Origin: Ureibacillus thermosphaericus
GTDB lineage: Bacteria > Bacillota > Bacilli > Bacillales_A > Planococcaceae
DNA length: 51,031 nucleotides
NCBI RefSeq assembly: GCF_012396605.1
Contig: NZ_JAAXPW010000024.1
Location: forward strand, 1 to 51,031
Direction: 5' to 3'
Position 1 is the first letter of the stretch. Each line of letters opens with the position of its first letter. The notes beneath the pieces were generated by a model. It was not told the origin of the DNA. It saw nothing but the letters and a program-made list of their open reading frames with translations, and ran no database searches. Made by a program: the position numbers and the translations under genes. Shown in pieces: positions 8,789 to 17,074 of the stretch.

Positions 8789-8967
8789 AGAATTAACAGA
8801 TACTTTTATGATTAAATCTTATAACATGAGTAAAAGGAGAATTTTTTCGTTAAATATATATTTTCCGATTTTTGATAAAAATAGTATTTTCAGTCTATTC
8901 CTAATTTTTGGTTATTGATATATAGTGAAAAAAATAATTCACTTTTGAAAGAGGTATTAGTTTATTA

Positions 8968-9747
8968 ATGATGAGAAAAATTTTCATTATTTTGTTTGGC
9001 ATTAGTTTCATTATTTTATTGTTTTGGTTAAATCTAGAGAAAGAATTAGATTACGATGATTATGAAAATATGGAATTGCTTTCAACAAAAAGTAAATCTC
9101 AATTAGAAAACGAAGGATATTCGAAAGTAGATATTGAGAAAATTAAAGAGTTTGATAAAAACTATCAAAACCATTTATCTTTAGTAAACATGATTGAAAA
9201 TAATACAGTTAAACACTATGGATATAATAATAGAATAATTGAGGAACATCGAAAAATTATTTATGAGAAAAATGATTTTACTAAACAGCATAATCATTTA
9301 ATGTTTAATACAATTGTCATGGATTTAGCAAGAGATGAAGAGAGAGATGCAGCCAGAATCATCATTGAATTCGAATGGAATAATAAACCTAGTAGTAACA
9401 GACATGCAATTAACGTGACATATAACAATTTTATAATGAAAAATATTTATACGGCGTTAAAATATGTCGATTCAAAAGATCAAAATGATATTGTTTATAA
9501 AATGGCTGAACTAGAGCCTGTAAATTTTCTTGATGGATTCTATACGGATTTTGATTCGAGGAAAAGAATTGATGGGAAAAATTATGTGTTAACAGCAGGT
9601 ATCATAGTTTTAGATGTTCGATCTTATATTGTAGGTAAAGGGATCGCACCACTATCCATTACTTCTAGATATGTAACAAAACCGCTTATAGGTAGTCAGG
9701 AAATATTGTCAGAACAAGTAATCGTCAATGCTGGAAACGAAATTTAA
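8968..9747 (+). CDS. membrane-anchored protein of unknown function
   Basis: A 259-residue product not recognised. Residues about 4-22 (IFIILFGISFIILLFWL) form one membrane segment with basic residues before it, so the remaining 235 residues are probably extracellular. The body is charged and asparagine-rich without a known motif. Codon use is AT-rich (many AAT, AAA, ATA). GAGGT lies about 12 bases before ATG 8968, a long spacing; ATG 8971 is also possible. It stands alone between two terminators. The reading frame itself looks real: long, bounded by a ribosome-binding site and a terminator. Confidence 0.7.
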   Translation: MMRKIFIILFGISFIILLFWLNLEKELDYDDYENMELLSTKSKSQLENEGYSKVDIEKIKEFDKNYQNHLSLVNMIENNTVKHYGYNNRIIEEHRKIIYEKNDFTKQHNHLMFNTIVMDLARDEERDAARIIIEFEWNNKPSSNRHAINVTYNNFIMKNIYTALKYVDSKDQNDIVYKMAELEPVNFLDGFYTDFDSRKRIDGKNYVLTAGIIVLDVRSYIVGKGIAPLSITSRYVTKPLIGSQEILSEQVIVNAGNEI

Positions 9748-9788
9748 AGCAGTACAGACCTTACAAGGGATGTGCTGCTACTTTTTTT
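9748..9788 (+). terminator. terminator after the 8968 gene
   Basis: AGCAGTACA (9748-9756) pairs with TGTGCTGCT (9771-9779), with one G-T pair, followed by a run of seven T. Confidence 0.8.
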
Positions 9789-9823
9789 GAAATAAACATC
9801 CATCATGACAGACTTTTCAAATG

Positions 9824-9863
9824 AAAAAAATGGCTTAAGTTCTCCTGATTGAAAACTTAAGCC
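9824..9863 (-). terminator. minus-strand terminator, probably for yhfH
   Basis: GGCTTAAGTT (9832-9841) and AACTTAAGCC (9854-9863) form a perfect 10-bp stem. On the minus strand it is followed by ATTTTTTT. The only leftward gene upstream is yhfH, about 180 bases away. The span 9864-10045 holds only a small GAGGC/GCCTC hairpin (9917-9938) and three AAGCGA(A/T)TTT-like repeats. Confidence 0.65.
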
Positions 9864-10045
9864 GACAAACATATATGATAACAGGAAACAGCGAATTTAA
9901 TCTTTATCTATTGATAGAGGCGAATTTGTTCAAGCCTCTTCACGTTTGAAAATAAATAAGCGAATTTATAAGCGATTTTCAATGTTGTTAAGCGATTTAA
10001 TAGTAAGTTCATTCAATTAGGTAAGCAACTATTTATAAACAATCA

Positions 10046-10171
10046 TTATAGTGAACTGCATTTGTCACATGTGTTAGTGTAGCATTCACTTTGTTCTTCA
10101 ATTTTTTCACCGCATTTTACACAGATTTTATCTGGCAAACTTTTGAAGAATTCAACAATATTTTCTAACAT
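10046..10171 (-). CDS. yhfH: YhfH-family small cysteine-rich protein
   Basis: A 41-residue frame beginning MLENIVEFFKSLPDK. It contains CVKC (17-20) and a later C-x4-C-x2-C cluster (ECYTNTCDKC), the pattern of a tiny zinc ribbon. Length, N-terminus and cysteine layout match the YhfH proteins of Bacillales, and B. subtilis yhfH also lies near yhfL (lcfB), as here. AAGGAGG lies 7 bases before ATG 10171, and a good sigma-A promoter is at 10223-10251. Function is unknown; zinc binding is inferred from the cysteines. Confidence 0.85.
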   Translation of the reverse strand: MLENIVEFFKSLPDKICVKCGEKIEEQSECYTNTCDKCSSL

Positions 10172-10222
10172 AGGGGGACCTCCTTATGATTAACTGTTTT
10201 ATAATAGGTGTTTGTATTTGTA

Positions 10223-10251
10223 ATTGTATTATAACAGTTTGGATTCGTCAA
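10223..10251 (-). promoter_or_regulatory. sigma-A promoter of yhfH
   Basis: On the minus strand TTGACG (10246-10251) and TACAAT (10223-10228) are 17 bases apart, pointing at yhfH with about 40 bases of leader. Confidence 0.75.
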
Positions 10252-10267
10252 TAAGGAAAATGCCCAT

Positions 10268-10299
10268 TTTACAAAACTGTTTTGTGAATATTTTGTGAA
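10268..10299. promoter_or_regulatory. TTTTGTGAA operator-like repeats upstream of the Bce operon
   Basis: TTTACAAAA (10268-10276), a 3-base gap and TTTTGTGAA (10280-10288) form an inverted repeat matching at 8 of 9 positions. A second direct TTTTGTGAA follows at 10291-10299, exactly 11 bases on. Position between yhfH and the regulator suggests a binding site for the Bce-type response regulator; the sequence differs from the B. subtilis BceR site as I remember it. I could not place a firm promoter for the operon; TATAAT at 10351-10356 lacks a good -35. Confidence 0.45.
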
Positions 10300-10407
10300 T
10301 CGGTAAGAAAAAATTGCCAAAATCGAAAATCAAAATGTGCTATGAAATGAACGTTATAATTTTTTTGATAAAATAGAGTTAGACATTCCAGAAAAGGGGG
10401 AATGATT

Positions 10408-11112
10408 TTGGAAAATTCGAGGATTTTTATAATAGAGGATGATTATAAAATTGCTTCACTATTGGCTGATACGTTAAAAAGATACCAATATGAAGTTGAG
10501 ATTGTGAAAAACTTTGAGGAAATTGTGGAAGAATGTATGGCATTTTCACCACATTTAATTTTGCTTGATATAAACTTGCCTTCTTATGATGGCTATTATT
10601 GGTGCAGACAGTTAAGACAATATACGAAATGCCCAATAATATTTATTTCCGCACGTTCTGGGGAGATGGATCAAATATTTGCTTTAGAGAATGGCGGGGA
10701 TGATTTTATTACAAAACCATTCAATTATGAAATAGTGTTAGCAAAAATTAAAAGTCATTTAAGACGGACTTATGGTGAATATTCTTCACGACAAGAAGAG
10801 AGAACTGTTCAATTAGGTCAATTGACTCTTTATTTAGAACGAATGGAATTGCATGTGAAGAATACGGAGATACCGCTACAGAAAAAAGAATGTGCCATTT
10901 TAAATATTTTAATGAGAGAGTCGCCAAAGGTCGTATCGCGAGAAAAATTATTGGAAGAGCTTTGGGATGACCAAGCCTTTGTCGATGAAAATACATTGAA
11001 TGTCAATATGACCCGAGTACGAAAGAAACTAACAGAATATGAAGTTCAATCTGTGATTGAAACAGTTCGTGGGGCTGGTTATCGATTTGTTTTAAGTTCG
11101 GAGGAAATGTAA
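10408..11112 (+). CDS. BceR-type response regulator
   Basis: About 234 residues, OmpR family. The receiver has IIEDD, phospho-acceptor LILLDINLPSYDGYYWC, FISARS and ITKPF; the winged helix ends in ETVRGAGYRF. The phrase LPSYDGYYWCRQLR is typical of the BceR subgroup, which controls bacitracin- or bacteriocin-responsive transporters. TTG 10408 is 7 bases after the AAAGGGGG site; the ATG at 10402 is only 1 base after it. It is the first gene of a regulator-kinase-ATPase-permease operon. Confidence 0.9.
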   Translation: MENSRIFIIEDDYKIASLLADTLKRYQYEVEIVKNFEEIVEECMAFSPHLILLDINLPSYDGYYWCRQLRQYTKCPIIFISARSGEMDQIFALENGGDDFITKPFNYEIVLAKIKSHLRRTYGEYSSRQEERTVQLGQLTLYLERMELHVKNTEIPLQKKECAILNILMRESPKVVSREKLLEELWDDQAFVDENTLNVNMTRVRKKLTEYEVQSVIETVRGAGYRFVLSSEEM

Positions 11113-11114
11113 GC

Positions 11115-12095
11115 ATGGGATTGAAATTATTTGTAAAGGAAAATATTTCGTTCATCCTCTTTGAGCTAATTGTCGTTTTATTCATTTTATCGCTATATTG
11201 GCTAGATGGTTTTCGGAATTTAGATACAGCAATTTATTCTGTCATCATTAGCCTATTACTTACATTTTCCTATCTTGCCATTCGTTATGTGTTTCGAAAA
11301 AACTTTCTAGAACGAATCTCCAATATGCCGAACTCGATGGATGATGCGCTTCAAAAAAATGCAAAAACACCAGAGCATCTACAAACAGAAGCCTATTTCC
11401 AAGAACTGTATCGACTGTATCAAAATGAAGTTCAAAATCTATATGCAACCCAAAATAGACAAGAAAAGTTTTTAAATCAATGGATTCACCAAATGAAAAC
11501 GCCTATCTCTGTTTTAGAATTATTATTACAGGAAGAGGAAAATAACCTAGATAAAACGAGTCTCCAAGAGGAAGTGGATCGACTAAAAAGAGGCATGGAA
11601 ATGGTATTAATGAATGCAAGGCTTGAGAAGTTTGAAGAGGATATGCAAATTGAACAAGTGAACTTAAAAGGTGTTGTCACTGCAACAATTAATGACAATA
11701 AGCGTTTATTTATTACGAAACATGTCTTTCCGGTCATTGATATTGATGAAGATATAACAGTTACAACAGATTCCAAATGGTTAAAATTTATGCTTAACCA
11801 GTTTATTACGAACGCAGTAAAATATACTTTCGAGCAAAATAAAAAGGTAAAAATTTTTGTGAAAAAAAACGATTCAAATGTTACGTTGTATGTTCAAGAT
11901 GAAGGAATTGGAATTCCAAAATCTGATTTATCGCGAGTGACTAACCCCTTTTTTACAGGAGAAAATGGTCGAAAAACGGGAGAGTCTACAGGTATGGGGT
12001 TATATTTGGCGAAGGAAATTTGTGAGAAGTTGGGTCACGAATTAAAGATTGAATCCGAAGTCGGTAAGGGAACAATCATTTCGGTGAATTTCTAA
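11115..12095 (+). CDS. BceS-type intramembrane-sensing histidine kinase
   Basis: 326 residues with two membrane helices (about 12-30 and 37-58) and almost no extracellular loop, the hallmark of kinases that read the state of a partner transporter rather than a ligand. The phospho-acceptor motif is WIHQMKTPIS; the ATPase domain has FITNAVKYT, DEGIGIP and GMGLYLAKEICEKLGHEL. It starts 2 bases after the regulator stop, behind GGAGG. By family knowledge it forms a complex with the BceAB transporter encoded next to it and signals flux. Confidence 0.93.
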   Translation: MGLKLFVKENISFILFELIVVLFILSLYWLDGFRNLDTAIYSVIISLLLTFSYLAIRYVFRKNFLERISNMPNSMDDALQKNAKTPEHLQTEAYFQELYRLYQNEVQNLYATQNRQEKFLNQWIHQMKTPISVLELLLQEEENNLDKTSLQEEVDRLKRGMEMVLMNARLEKFEEDMQIEQVNLKGVVTATINDNKRLFITKHVFPVIDIDEDITVTTDSKWLKFMLNQFITNAVKYTFEQNKKVKIFVKKNDSNVTLYVQDEGIGIPKSDLSRVTNPFFTGENGRKTGESTGMGLYLAKEICEKLGHELKIESEVGKGTIISVNF

Positions 12096-12151
12096 AACAT
12101 TTCCCAATAATAATGAATCTTAAACAGAATTTGCTTAAAGAGGGAGCTTAT

Positions 12152-12925
12152 ATGGCAATTTTACAAGTCATCGATGTAACAAAAGTGTATGAAGGGAAGG
12201 TAACGAATCGAGCATTAAATCAGTTGAGTTTTGAAGTGGAGAAAGGCGAATTTTTAGCGGTCATGGGGCCTAGTGGAAGCGGCAAAACGACGTTATTAAA
12301 TTTAATTTCCACAATTGATAAACCCACTTCAGGCGAAATAATTTTTAATGGGACGAAACCTCATTTATTTAATAAAACGGAACTTGCTTATTTTCGAAGA
12401 CGAGAACTTGGTTTTATATTTCAAGACTTTAACTTGCTTCCAATGTTGACGGTGGAAGAAAATATTGTACTGCCTCTTACCCTTGACAATCAGCCAGTTT
12501 CTTTAATGGAAGAGCGAGTAAACACGCTTGCAGAAAAGTTGGGATTAATGGGAGTACTAACGAAAAGGCCAGATGAGTTATCGGGTGGTCAAGCACAAAG
12601 AGTAGCGATTGCAAGAGCTCTCATTCATGAGCCAGCGATTATTTTGGCAGATGAACCAACTGGAAATTTAGATTCCCACAATTCAAGAGAAGTGCTCGAA
12701 CTGTTAAGTAAAATAAATAAAGAACGAAATGCAACCATTATCATGGTAACTCATGACCCGATTGCAGCTAGTTTCTGTGATCGAGTGCTTTTTATCAAAG
12801 ATGGAGAATATTTTAACGAAATCTATCGAGATGATCGTAGGCAAACATTTTTCCAACGAATATTGAATGTGTTGAGCTTGTTAGGGGGAAGAGTCGGTGA
12901 CCTTTCATCAATTCGCTTACCGTAA
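12152..12925 (+). CDS. BceA-type ABC transporter ATPase
   Basis: 257 residues. Walker A is GPSGSGKTTLLN, the signature [15 protein letters not shown], Walker B IILADEPTGNLD, with switch histidine in MVTHDP. It belongs to the MacB/BceA group of mechanotransmitting ATPases. ATG 12152 behind AGAGGGAG gives the family N-terminus (MAILQVIDVTKVYEG); an ATG at 12113 adds 13 unrelated residues. Its last 29 bases overlap the permease gene, so the pair is co-translated. Confidence 0.95.
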   Translation: MAILQVIDVTKVYEGKVTNRALNQLSFEVEKGEFLAVMGPSGSGKTTLLNLISTIDKPTSGEIIFNGTKPHLFNKTELAYFRRRELGFIFQDFNLLPMLTVEENIVLPLTLDNQPVSLMEERVNTLAEKLGLMGVLTKRPDELSGGQAQRVAIARALIHEPAIILADEPTGNLDSHNSREVLELLSKINKERNATIIMVTHDPIAASFCDRVLFIKDGEYFNEIYRDDRRQTFFQRILNVLSLLGGRVGDLSSIRLP

Positions 12926-14828
12926 CGTCATCCGTAATTTTCGAATATATGCAGCATTCTTTATGGCAAGTTTCTTCTCCGTATTTGTGTTTTTTATTTA
13001 CTCGATGATTATGTTCCATCCCGAAATTGATGAAGGTTATTTAGGGAATGTGCCGATTGGCGGTTTAGTATTTGCTGAAATTATTTTAGTCGTGTTTTCA
13101 TGGTTTTTTATTTTTTATTCGATGAAAGCATTTTTAGAAGCGCGTGCTAAAGAATTTGCCATTCTGCTTCATTTAGGAATGGAAAAGCGTCAGCTCAGCA
13201 GACTTATCTTTTTGGAAACAACGTTGATTGGAACTCTTTCGATTGCGTGTGGCATCCTTTTTGGATATGCTTTCACAAAATTTTTCTTTATGATTGTTCG
13301 GGAAATTTTAATGTTGGACCAACTGCCTTTATATTTTAAATGGGAGCCGTTTGTCTTAACAGCAGCCGTTTATTTTAGCGCATTCGTCATCATTTCCATT
13401 ATTAGCATTAACTTTTCTCCAGAAAGAAAAATAATTGATTTATTGAAATGGTATCATTTTGTTAATATTAACGATCATTTTTCAAAAAAGAGAGCAATTT
13501 TAGCAGTCATTCTTTTAGCAATTGGATATGTATTAGCGTTATTAACAAATCGAGTGAATTTTTATCCGTTCGTTGTTTTAATACCAATTCTCATTACCAT
13601 TGGGACGTATTTTTTCTTTACAGATTCTACTTCATATTTCGTTCATTACATGAAAGAGCGGAAGAGTTTTTCGTGGAAAAAATCAAGAATGTTATCCATT
13701 GCAGAGCAAACATTGATCATGAAAAACAATGGAAAAATGTTTTTTGTTGTGACAATGGTCTCAGCTGCTGCTTTTTTATGTGTAGGGTTGCTAGCGGCCC
13801 TGTCTTCGTACACTTCAAAATACGATCAACTAAATCCATTAGGTTTGATATATAAGGGACATATTGATAACCCTTATGAAAGGGCTCATATTCGATCTAT
13901 TTTGAATGAGTTGGAATTGAAAGGTCTTTCATACCATTTAACAAGATTTGAAGTAAAAAAACAGACGTCCTCTTATACGAATTACGAAGTGGAAGTATTT
14001 CGAGAATCGGATATAAACAGTCTGTTGTTCTCTTATGGTTATCCGATGGTGCGATTAGATTCTGGTGAAGGAATGTTTATTCCGTACTCCGAAGAGGCAA
14101 TTAAAAAACTATCGAAAAGAACTGTGCATACGGTATTGAAAGAAAATAATGTACCGATTTCGATTAATCAAGTATATCCGGAGTTGATTTTTCCAAGTTC
14201 CATTGTCAGTCCAAACGCCATTATTATTAGCGATGAAGATTTTTTACGTTTAAAAAAGCCTTATAGTGGATATCCACATGTGGAACCTGGATATCATTTG
14301 TTTGCATTTGATATTCCCCAATGGTTAGAAGCACAAGATGTTGGATTGTCCATTTACAAAGAGGTACAAAAAGAATATGAAAAAGAGCGGTATGGATTGC
14401 CTTTTTATTTTGAAAATGCTGGTTTAAATTATTCTTTTGTTTTATCAACTTACGCATTATTTACACTGGTAGGGTTATTAGTTGCAGCAGTATTTTTACT
14501 AGCTGCTGGAAGCTTTATTTACTTTAAAATTCATACCAATTTAGATTCAGAAAAGCGAAAGTTTGATGTGTTAAAGCGAATGGGCATTGCAGATAGTGAA
14601 ATAAAACGCCTTGTGACAACACAATTATTTCCTCAGTTTTTCTTGCCTTGGGGTGTGGCGATGGTTCATAGTTTATTTGCCTTTTTAGCTTTGCAAAATA
14701 TATTAAAGGATATTGCCAATATATCAATTGTAAAAGAAATCATCTTTGCTTTTTCTTTCATCATTTTATTGCAAGTGATTTATTTCTATTTAATTCGATG
14801 GAGATATATTGCTCACGTAAAAAATTAA
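12897..14828 (+). CDS. BceB-type ABC transporter permease
   Basis: 643 residues from GTG 12897 (AGGGGGAAGA upstream). FtsX/MacB-type permease with the family start TFHQFAYRNVIRNFRIYAAFF, about ten membrane helices and a large extracellular domain of roughly 200 residues (about 310-520) before the last three helices. In this family the extracellular domain recognises antibiotic-lipid complexes such as bacitracin-undecaprenyl pyrophosphate or lipid-II-binding peptides. Specificity cannot be read here because that domain is the variable part. Confidence 0.93.
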   Translation: MTFHQFAYRNVIRNFRIYAAFFMASFFSVFVFFIYSMIMFHPEIDEGYLGNVPIGGLVFAEIILVVFSWFFIFYSMKAFLEARAKEFAILLHLGMEKRQLSRLIFLETTLIGTLSIACGILFGYAFTKFFFMIVREILMLDQLPLYFKWEPFVLTAAVYFSAFVIISIISINFSPERKIIDLLKWYHFVNINDHFSKKRAILAVILLAIGYVLALLTNRVNFYPFVVLIPILITIGTYFFFTDSTSYFVHYMKERKSFSWKKSRMLSIAEQTLIMKNNGKMFFVVTMVSAAAFLCVGLLAALSSYTSKYDQLNPLGLIYKGHIDNPYERAHIRSILNELELKGLSYHLTRFEVKKQTSSYTNYEVEVFRESDINSLLFSYGYPMVRLDSGEGMFIPYSEEAIKKLSKRTVHTVLKENNVPISINQVYPELIFPSSIVSPNAIIISDEDFLRLKKPYSGYPHVEPGYHLFAFDIPQWLEAQDVGLSIYKEVQKEYEKERYGLPFYFENAGLNYSFVLSTYALFTLVGLLVAAVFLLAAGSFIYFKIHTNLDSEKRKFDVLKRMGIADSEIKRLVTTQLFPQFFLPWGVAMVHSLFAFLALQNILKDIANISIVKEIIFAFSFIILLQVIYFYLIRWRYIAHVKN

Positions 14829-14843
14829 GTTGGGGATGCTAGT

Positions 14844-16385
14844 ATGAATTTAGTAAAAAAAGTTCGCGAACAGTCTTTAAACCACCCAGAAAAAATTGCT
14901 TATATTTTTGAAGGTCGTTCAACAACTTACGGTGAATTTGAAGATAAAGTAAGCAGTCTTGCTTTTTCGATGAATCAACTGGGCATTCAAAAAGGGGACC
15001 ATGTAGCACTAATTTTTCAAAATTGTCCCCATTTTTTAATTGCTTATTATGCATTGATGCGTATTGGAGCAGTTTCAATTCCCATCAATCCGATGTATAC
15101 GCTGGATGAAATGTCTTACATTGTTGACAATGGAGATGTAAAGTGGATTATTGCTGGAGAAGATTCGATAGGGCGAATTAATCAATTGTCCAATAAATTT
15201 TCACAAATAAAAGGTTCAATTCTTTGTGATAAAGATTCATCACATCTTTTTCATGATCGGCAAGAAGGCAAGTACCATTTTTACTCTGATTTAATAAAGC
15301 ATTCATATTCTATGAAGCCGGTATCGTTGGAAGCGGACGATATCGCGATCATTTTATATACATCTGGAACGACTGGCCATCCTAAAGGTGTGATGTTGAC
15401 TCACGGAAATCTATATGCTAATGCACGAGACGTTGGAGATTATTTTTTGTTTTCGGAAGAAGATCGAGTGATTGCCACCTTGCCTTTTTATCATGTATTT
15501 GCTTTAACAGTCGTGTTGAATGTTCCATTAAGCACTGGTGCAACGATATTAATTGCCCCAAGGTTTTCTCCAAAATATATTTTTCAGCTTGCAAAGGAAT
15601 ATCATGCGACCGTGTTTGCTGGGGTTCCTACGATGTATAGTTTTCTTCATCAATACAAAGAAGGAGAGCCTTCAAGTTTCTCTAGTTTACGATTAGCCAT
15701 TTCCGGAGGTGCTCCGCTCCCAATCAAAGTACTCGAAAATTTTGAAGCAAGGTTTAACATCCCAATTTTTGAAGGGTACGGATTATCGGAAGCAGCGCCA
15801 GTTACATGTTTTAATTCTCCGACACAAAAGCCAAAACCCGGTTCAATTGGTACCTCCATTCCGAACGTAATAAATAAAGTGGTAGATGACCAGGGGAATG
15901 ATGTAGCGATTGGAGAAGTTGGAGAATTGATATGTAAAGGACCGAATGTCATGAAAGGATATTATAAGTCTCCTGAGGAAACAGATAAAGCCATTCGTGA
16001 TGGTTGGTTATATACTGGCGATTTGGCAAGACAAGATGAAGAAGGATATATTTATATCGTTGATCGCAAAAAAGATTTAATTATTGTTGGGGGATATAAT
16101 GTATATCCGCGTGAAGTGGAAGAAGTATTATATACCCACCCTAAAGTATTGGAAGCAGCTGTAGTAGGTTTTTCTAATGAAGATTATGGAGAAGAAGTAC
16201 ATGCCTTTATTGTTTTAAAGGAAGAAGCCTATTATGATGAGTTACTTCAACATTGTGAAAAACATTTGGCAACTTATAAAATTCCAGAGGCTTTTCATAT
16301 TATACAATCATTGCCGAAAAATTCTACTGGGAAAATTTTAAAACGCCATTTAAAAGAACGGATTGAGCGAAAAGTGACAGAATAA
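14844..16385 (+). CDS. lcfB: long-chain fatty acid-CoA ligase (LcfB/YhfL-like)
   Basis: 513 residues, the same length as B. subtilis YhfL. Adenylate-forming enzyme that activates fatty acids with ATP and CoA. Motifs in order: P-loop LYTSGTTGHPKGVMLTHGNL, FEGYGLSEAAPV, GWLYTGDLA, hinge DRKKDLIIVGGYNVYPREVEE, and the catalytic lysine near the end in NSTGKILKR. It begins 15 bases after bceB, possibly as read-through, and lies near yhfH as in B. subtilis. Chain-length preference is not readable from the sequence. Confidence 0.88.
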   Translation: MNLVKKVREQSLNHPEKIAYIFEGRSTTYGEFEDKVSSLAFSMNQLGIQKGDHVALIFQNCPHFLIAYYALMRIGAVSIPINPMYTLDEMSYIVDNGDVKWIIAGEDSIGRINQLSNKFSQIKGSILCDKDSSHLFHDRQEGKYHFYSDLIKHSYSMKPVSLEADDIAIILYTSGTTGHPKGVMLTHGNLYANARDVGDYFLFSEEDRVIATLPFYHVFALTVVLNVPLSTGATILIAPRFSPKYIFQLAKEYHATVFAGVPTMYSFLHQYKEGEPSSFSSLRLAISGGAPLPIKVLENFEARFNIPIFEGYGLSEAAPVTCFNSPTQKPKPGSIGTSIPNVINKVVDDQGNDVAIGEVGELICKGPNVMKGYYKSPEETDKAIRDGWLYTGDLARQDEEGYIYIVDRKKDLIIVGGYNVYPREVEEVLYTHPKVLEAAVVGFSNEDYGEEVHAFIVLKEEAYYDELLQHCEKHLATYKIPEAFHIIQSLPKNSTGKILKRHLKERIERKVTE

Positions 16386-16455
16386 TGGGGAAGCAGTACA
16401 ATAGATGAAGTGTAACCTTAAAGATAGCGAAATATGGAAGAAAGAGGGAAGAAAA

Positions 16456-16923
16456 ATGGAAAAAATGAATGTGGAAAGTTTTAATTTAGACCATACAAAA
16501 GTTAGTGCACCATATGTACGCCTAGCTGGTGTAATCACAGGAAAAAATGGTGATGTGGTTCGAAAATATGATATTCGTTTTAAACAGCCAAATAAAGAAC
16601 ATATGGAAATGGCAGCACTTCATTCAATTGAGCATTTAATGGCTGAACATATTCGTAATCATACAAATCAAGTGGTGGATTTGAGTCCGATGGGATGTCA
16701 AACAGGATTTTACCTTACAATGATTAACCATGATGACTATGAAGAAGTCTTGAATATTTTAGAAAAAACGCTTCGCGATGTATTGGAAGCGACAGAAGTA
16801 CCTGCTTGCAATGAAGTGCAATGTGGCTGGGCAGCAAATCATAGTTTAGAAGGGGCCAAACAATTGGCGAAAGAAATGTTGGAAAAACGTAGTGAATGGT
16901 CGATTGTTTTTAAAGGAGAATAA
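16456..16923 (+). CDS. luxS: S-ribosylhomocysteine lyase LuxS
   Basis: 155 residues. Cleaves S-ribosylhomocysteine to homocysteine and the AI-2 precursor DPD in the activated-methyl cycle. The metal site is visible as [10 protein letters not shown] (two His) and the Cys of EVQCGW; the catalytic Cys is in [13 protein letters not shown] 16456 follows GAGGGAAG; an upstream ATG at 16405 would add 17 non-family residues. A strong terminator follows, so it is transcribed alone or with lcfB. Confidence 0.97.
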   Translation: MEKMNVESFNLDHTKVSAPYVRLAGVITGKNGDVVRKYDIRFKQPNKEHMEMAALHSIEHLMAEHIRNHTNQVVDLSPMGCQTGFYLTMINHDDYEEVLNILEKTLRDVLEATEVPACNEVQCGWAANHSLEGAKQLAKEMLEKRSEWSIVFKGE

Positions 16924-16932
16924 ATTTTATGC

Positions 16933-16963
16933 AGTATCATCTTTTAAGGATGATACTTTTTTG
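16933..16963 (+). terminator. terminator of luxS
   Basis: AGTATCATC (16933-16941) pairs perfectly with GATGATACT (16949-16957), then a run of T. Confidence 0.88.
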
Positions 16964-17074
16964 TATAATTTTCATATGTCGTATTTTTGTTCTACGTTTT
17001 ATTTTTCGTTGTATTTTATCGTAAAATTTGTATATTATTGGAATTATACATAATGAAAAAGTGGGGATATTGGT

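Noticed and set aside
9864-10045. AAGCGAATTT-like repeats as a regulatory array
   Set aside because: Only three to four loose copies with irregular spacing; too weak to separate from AT-rich background.
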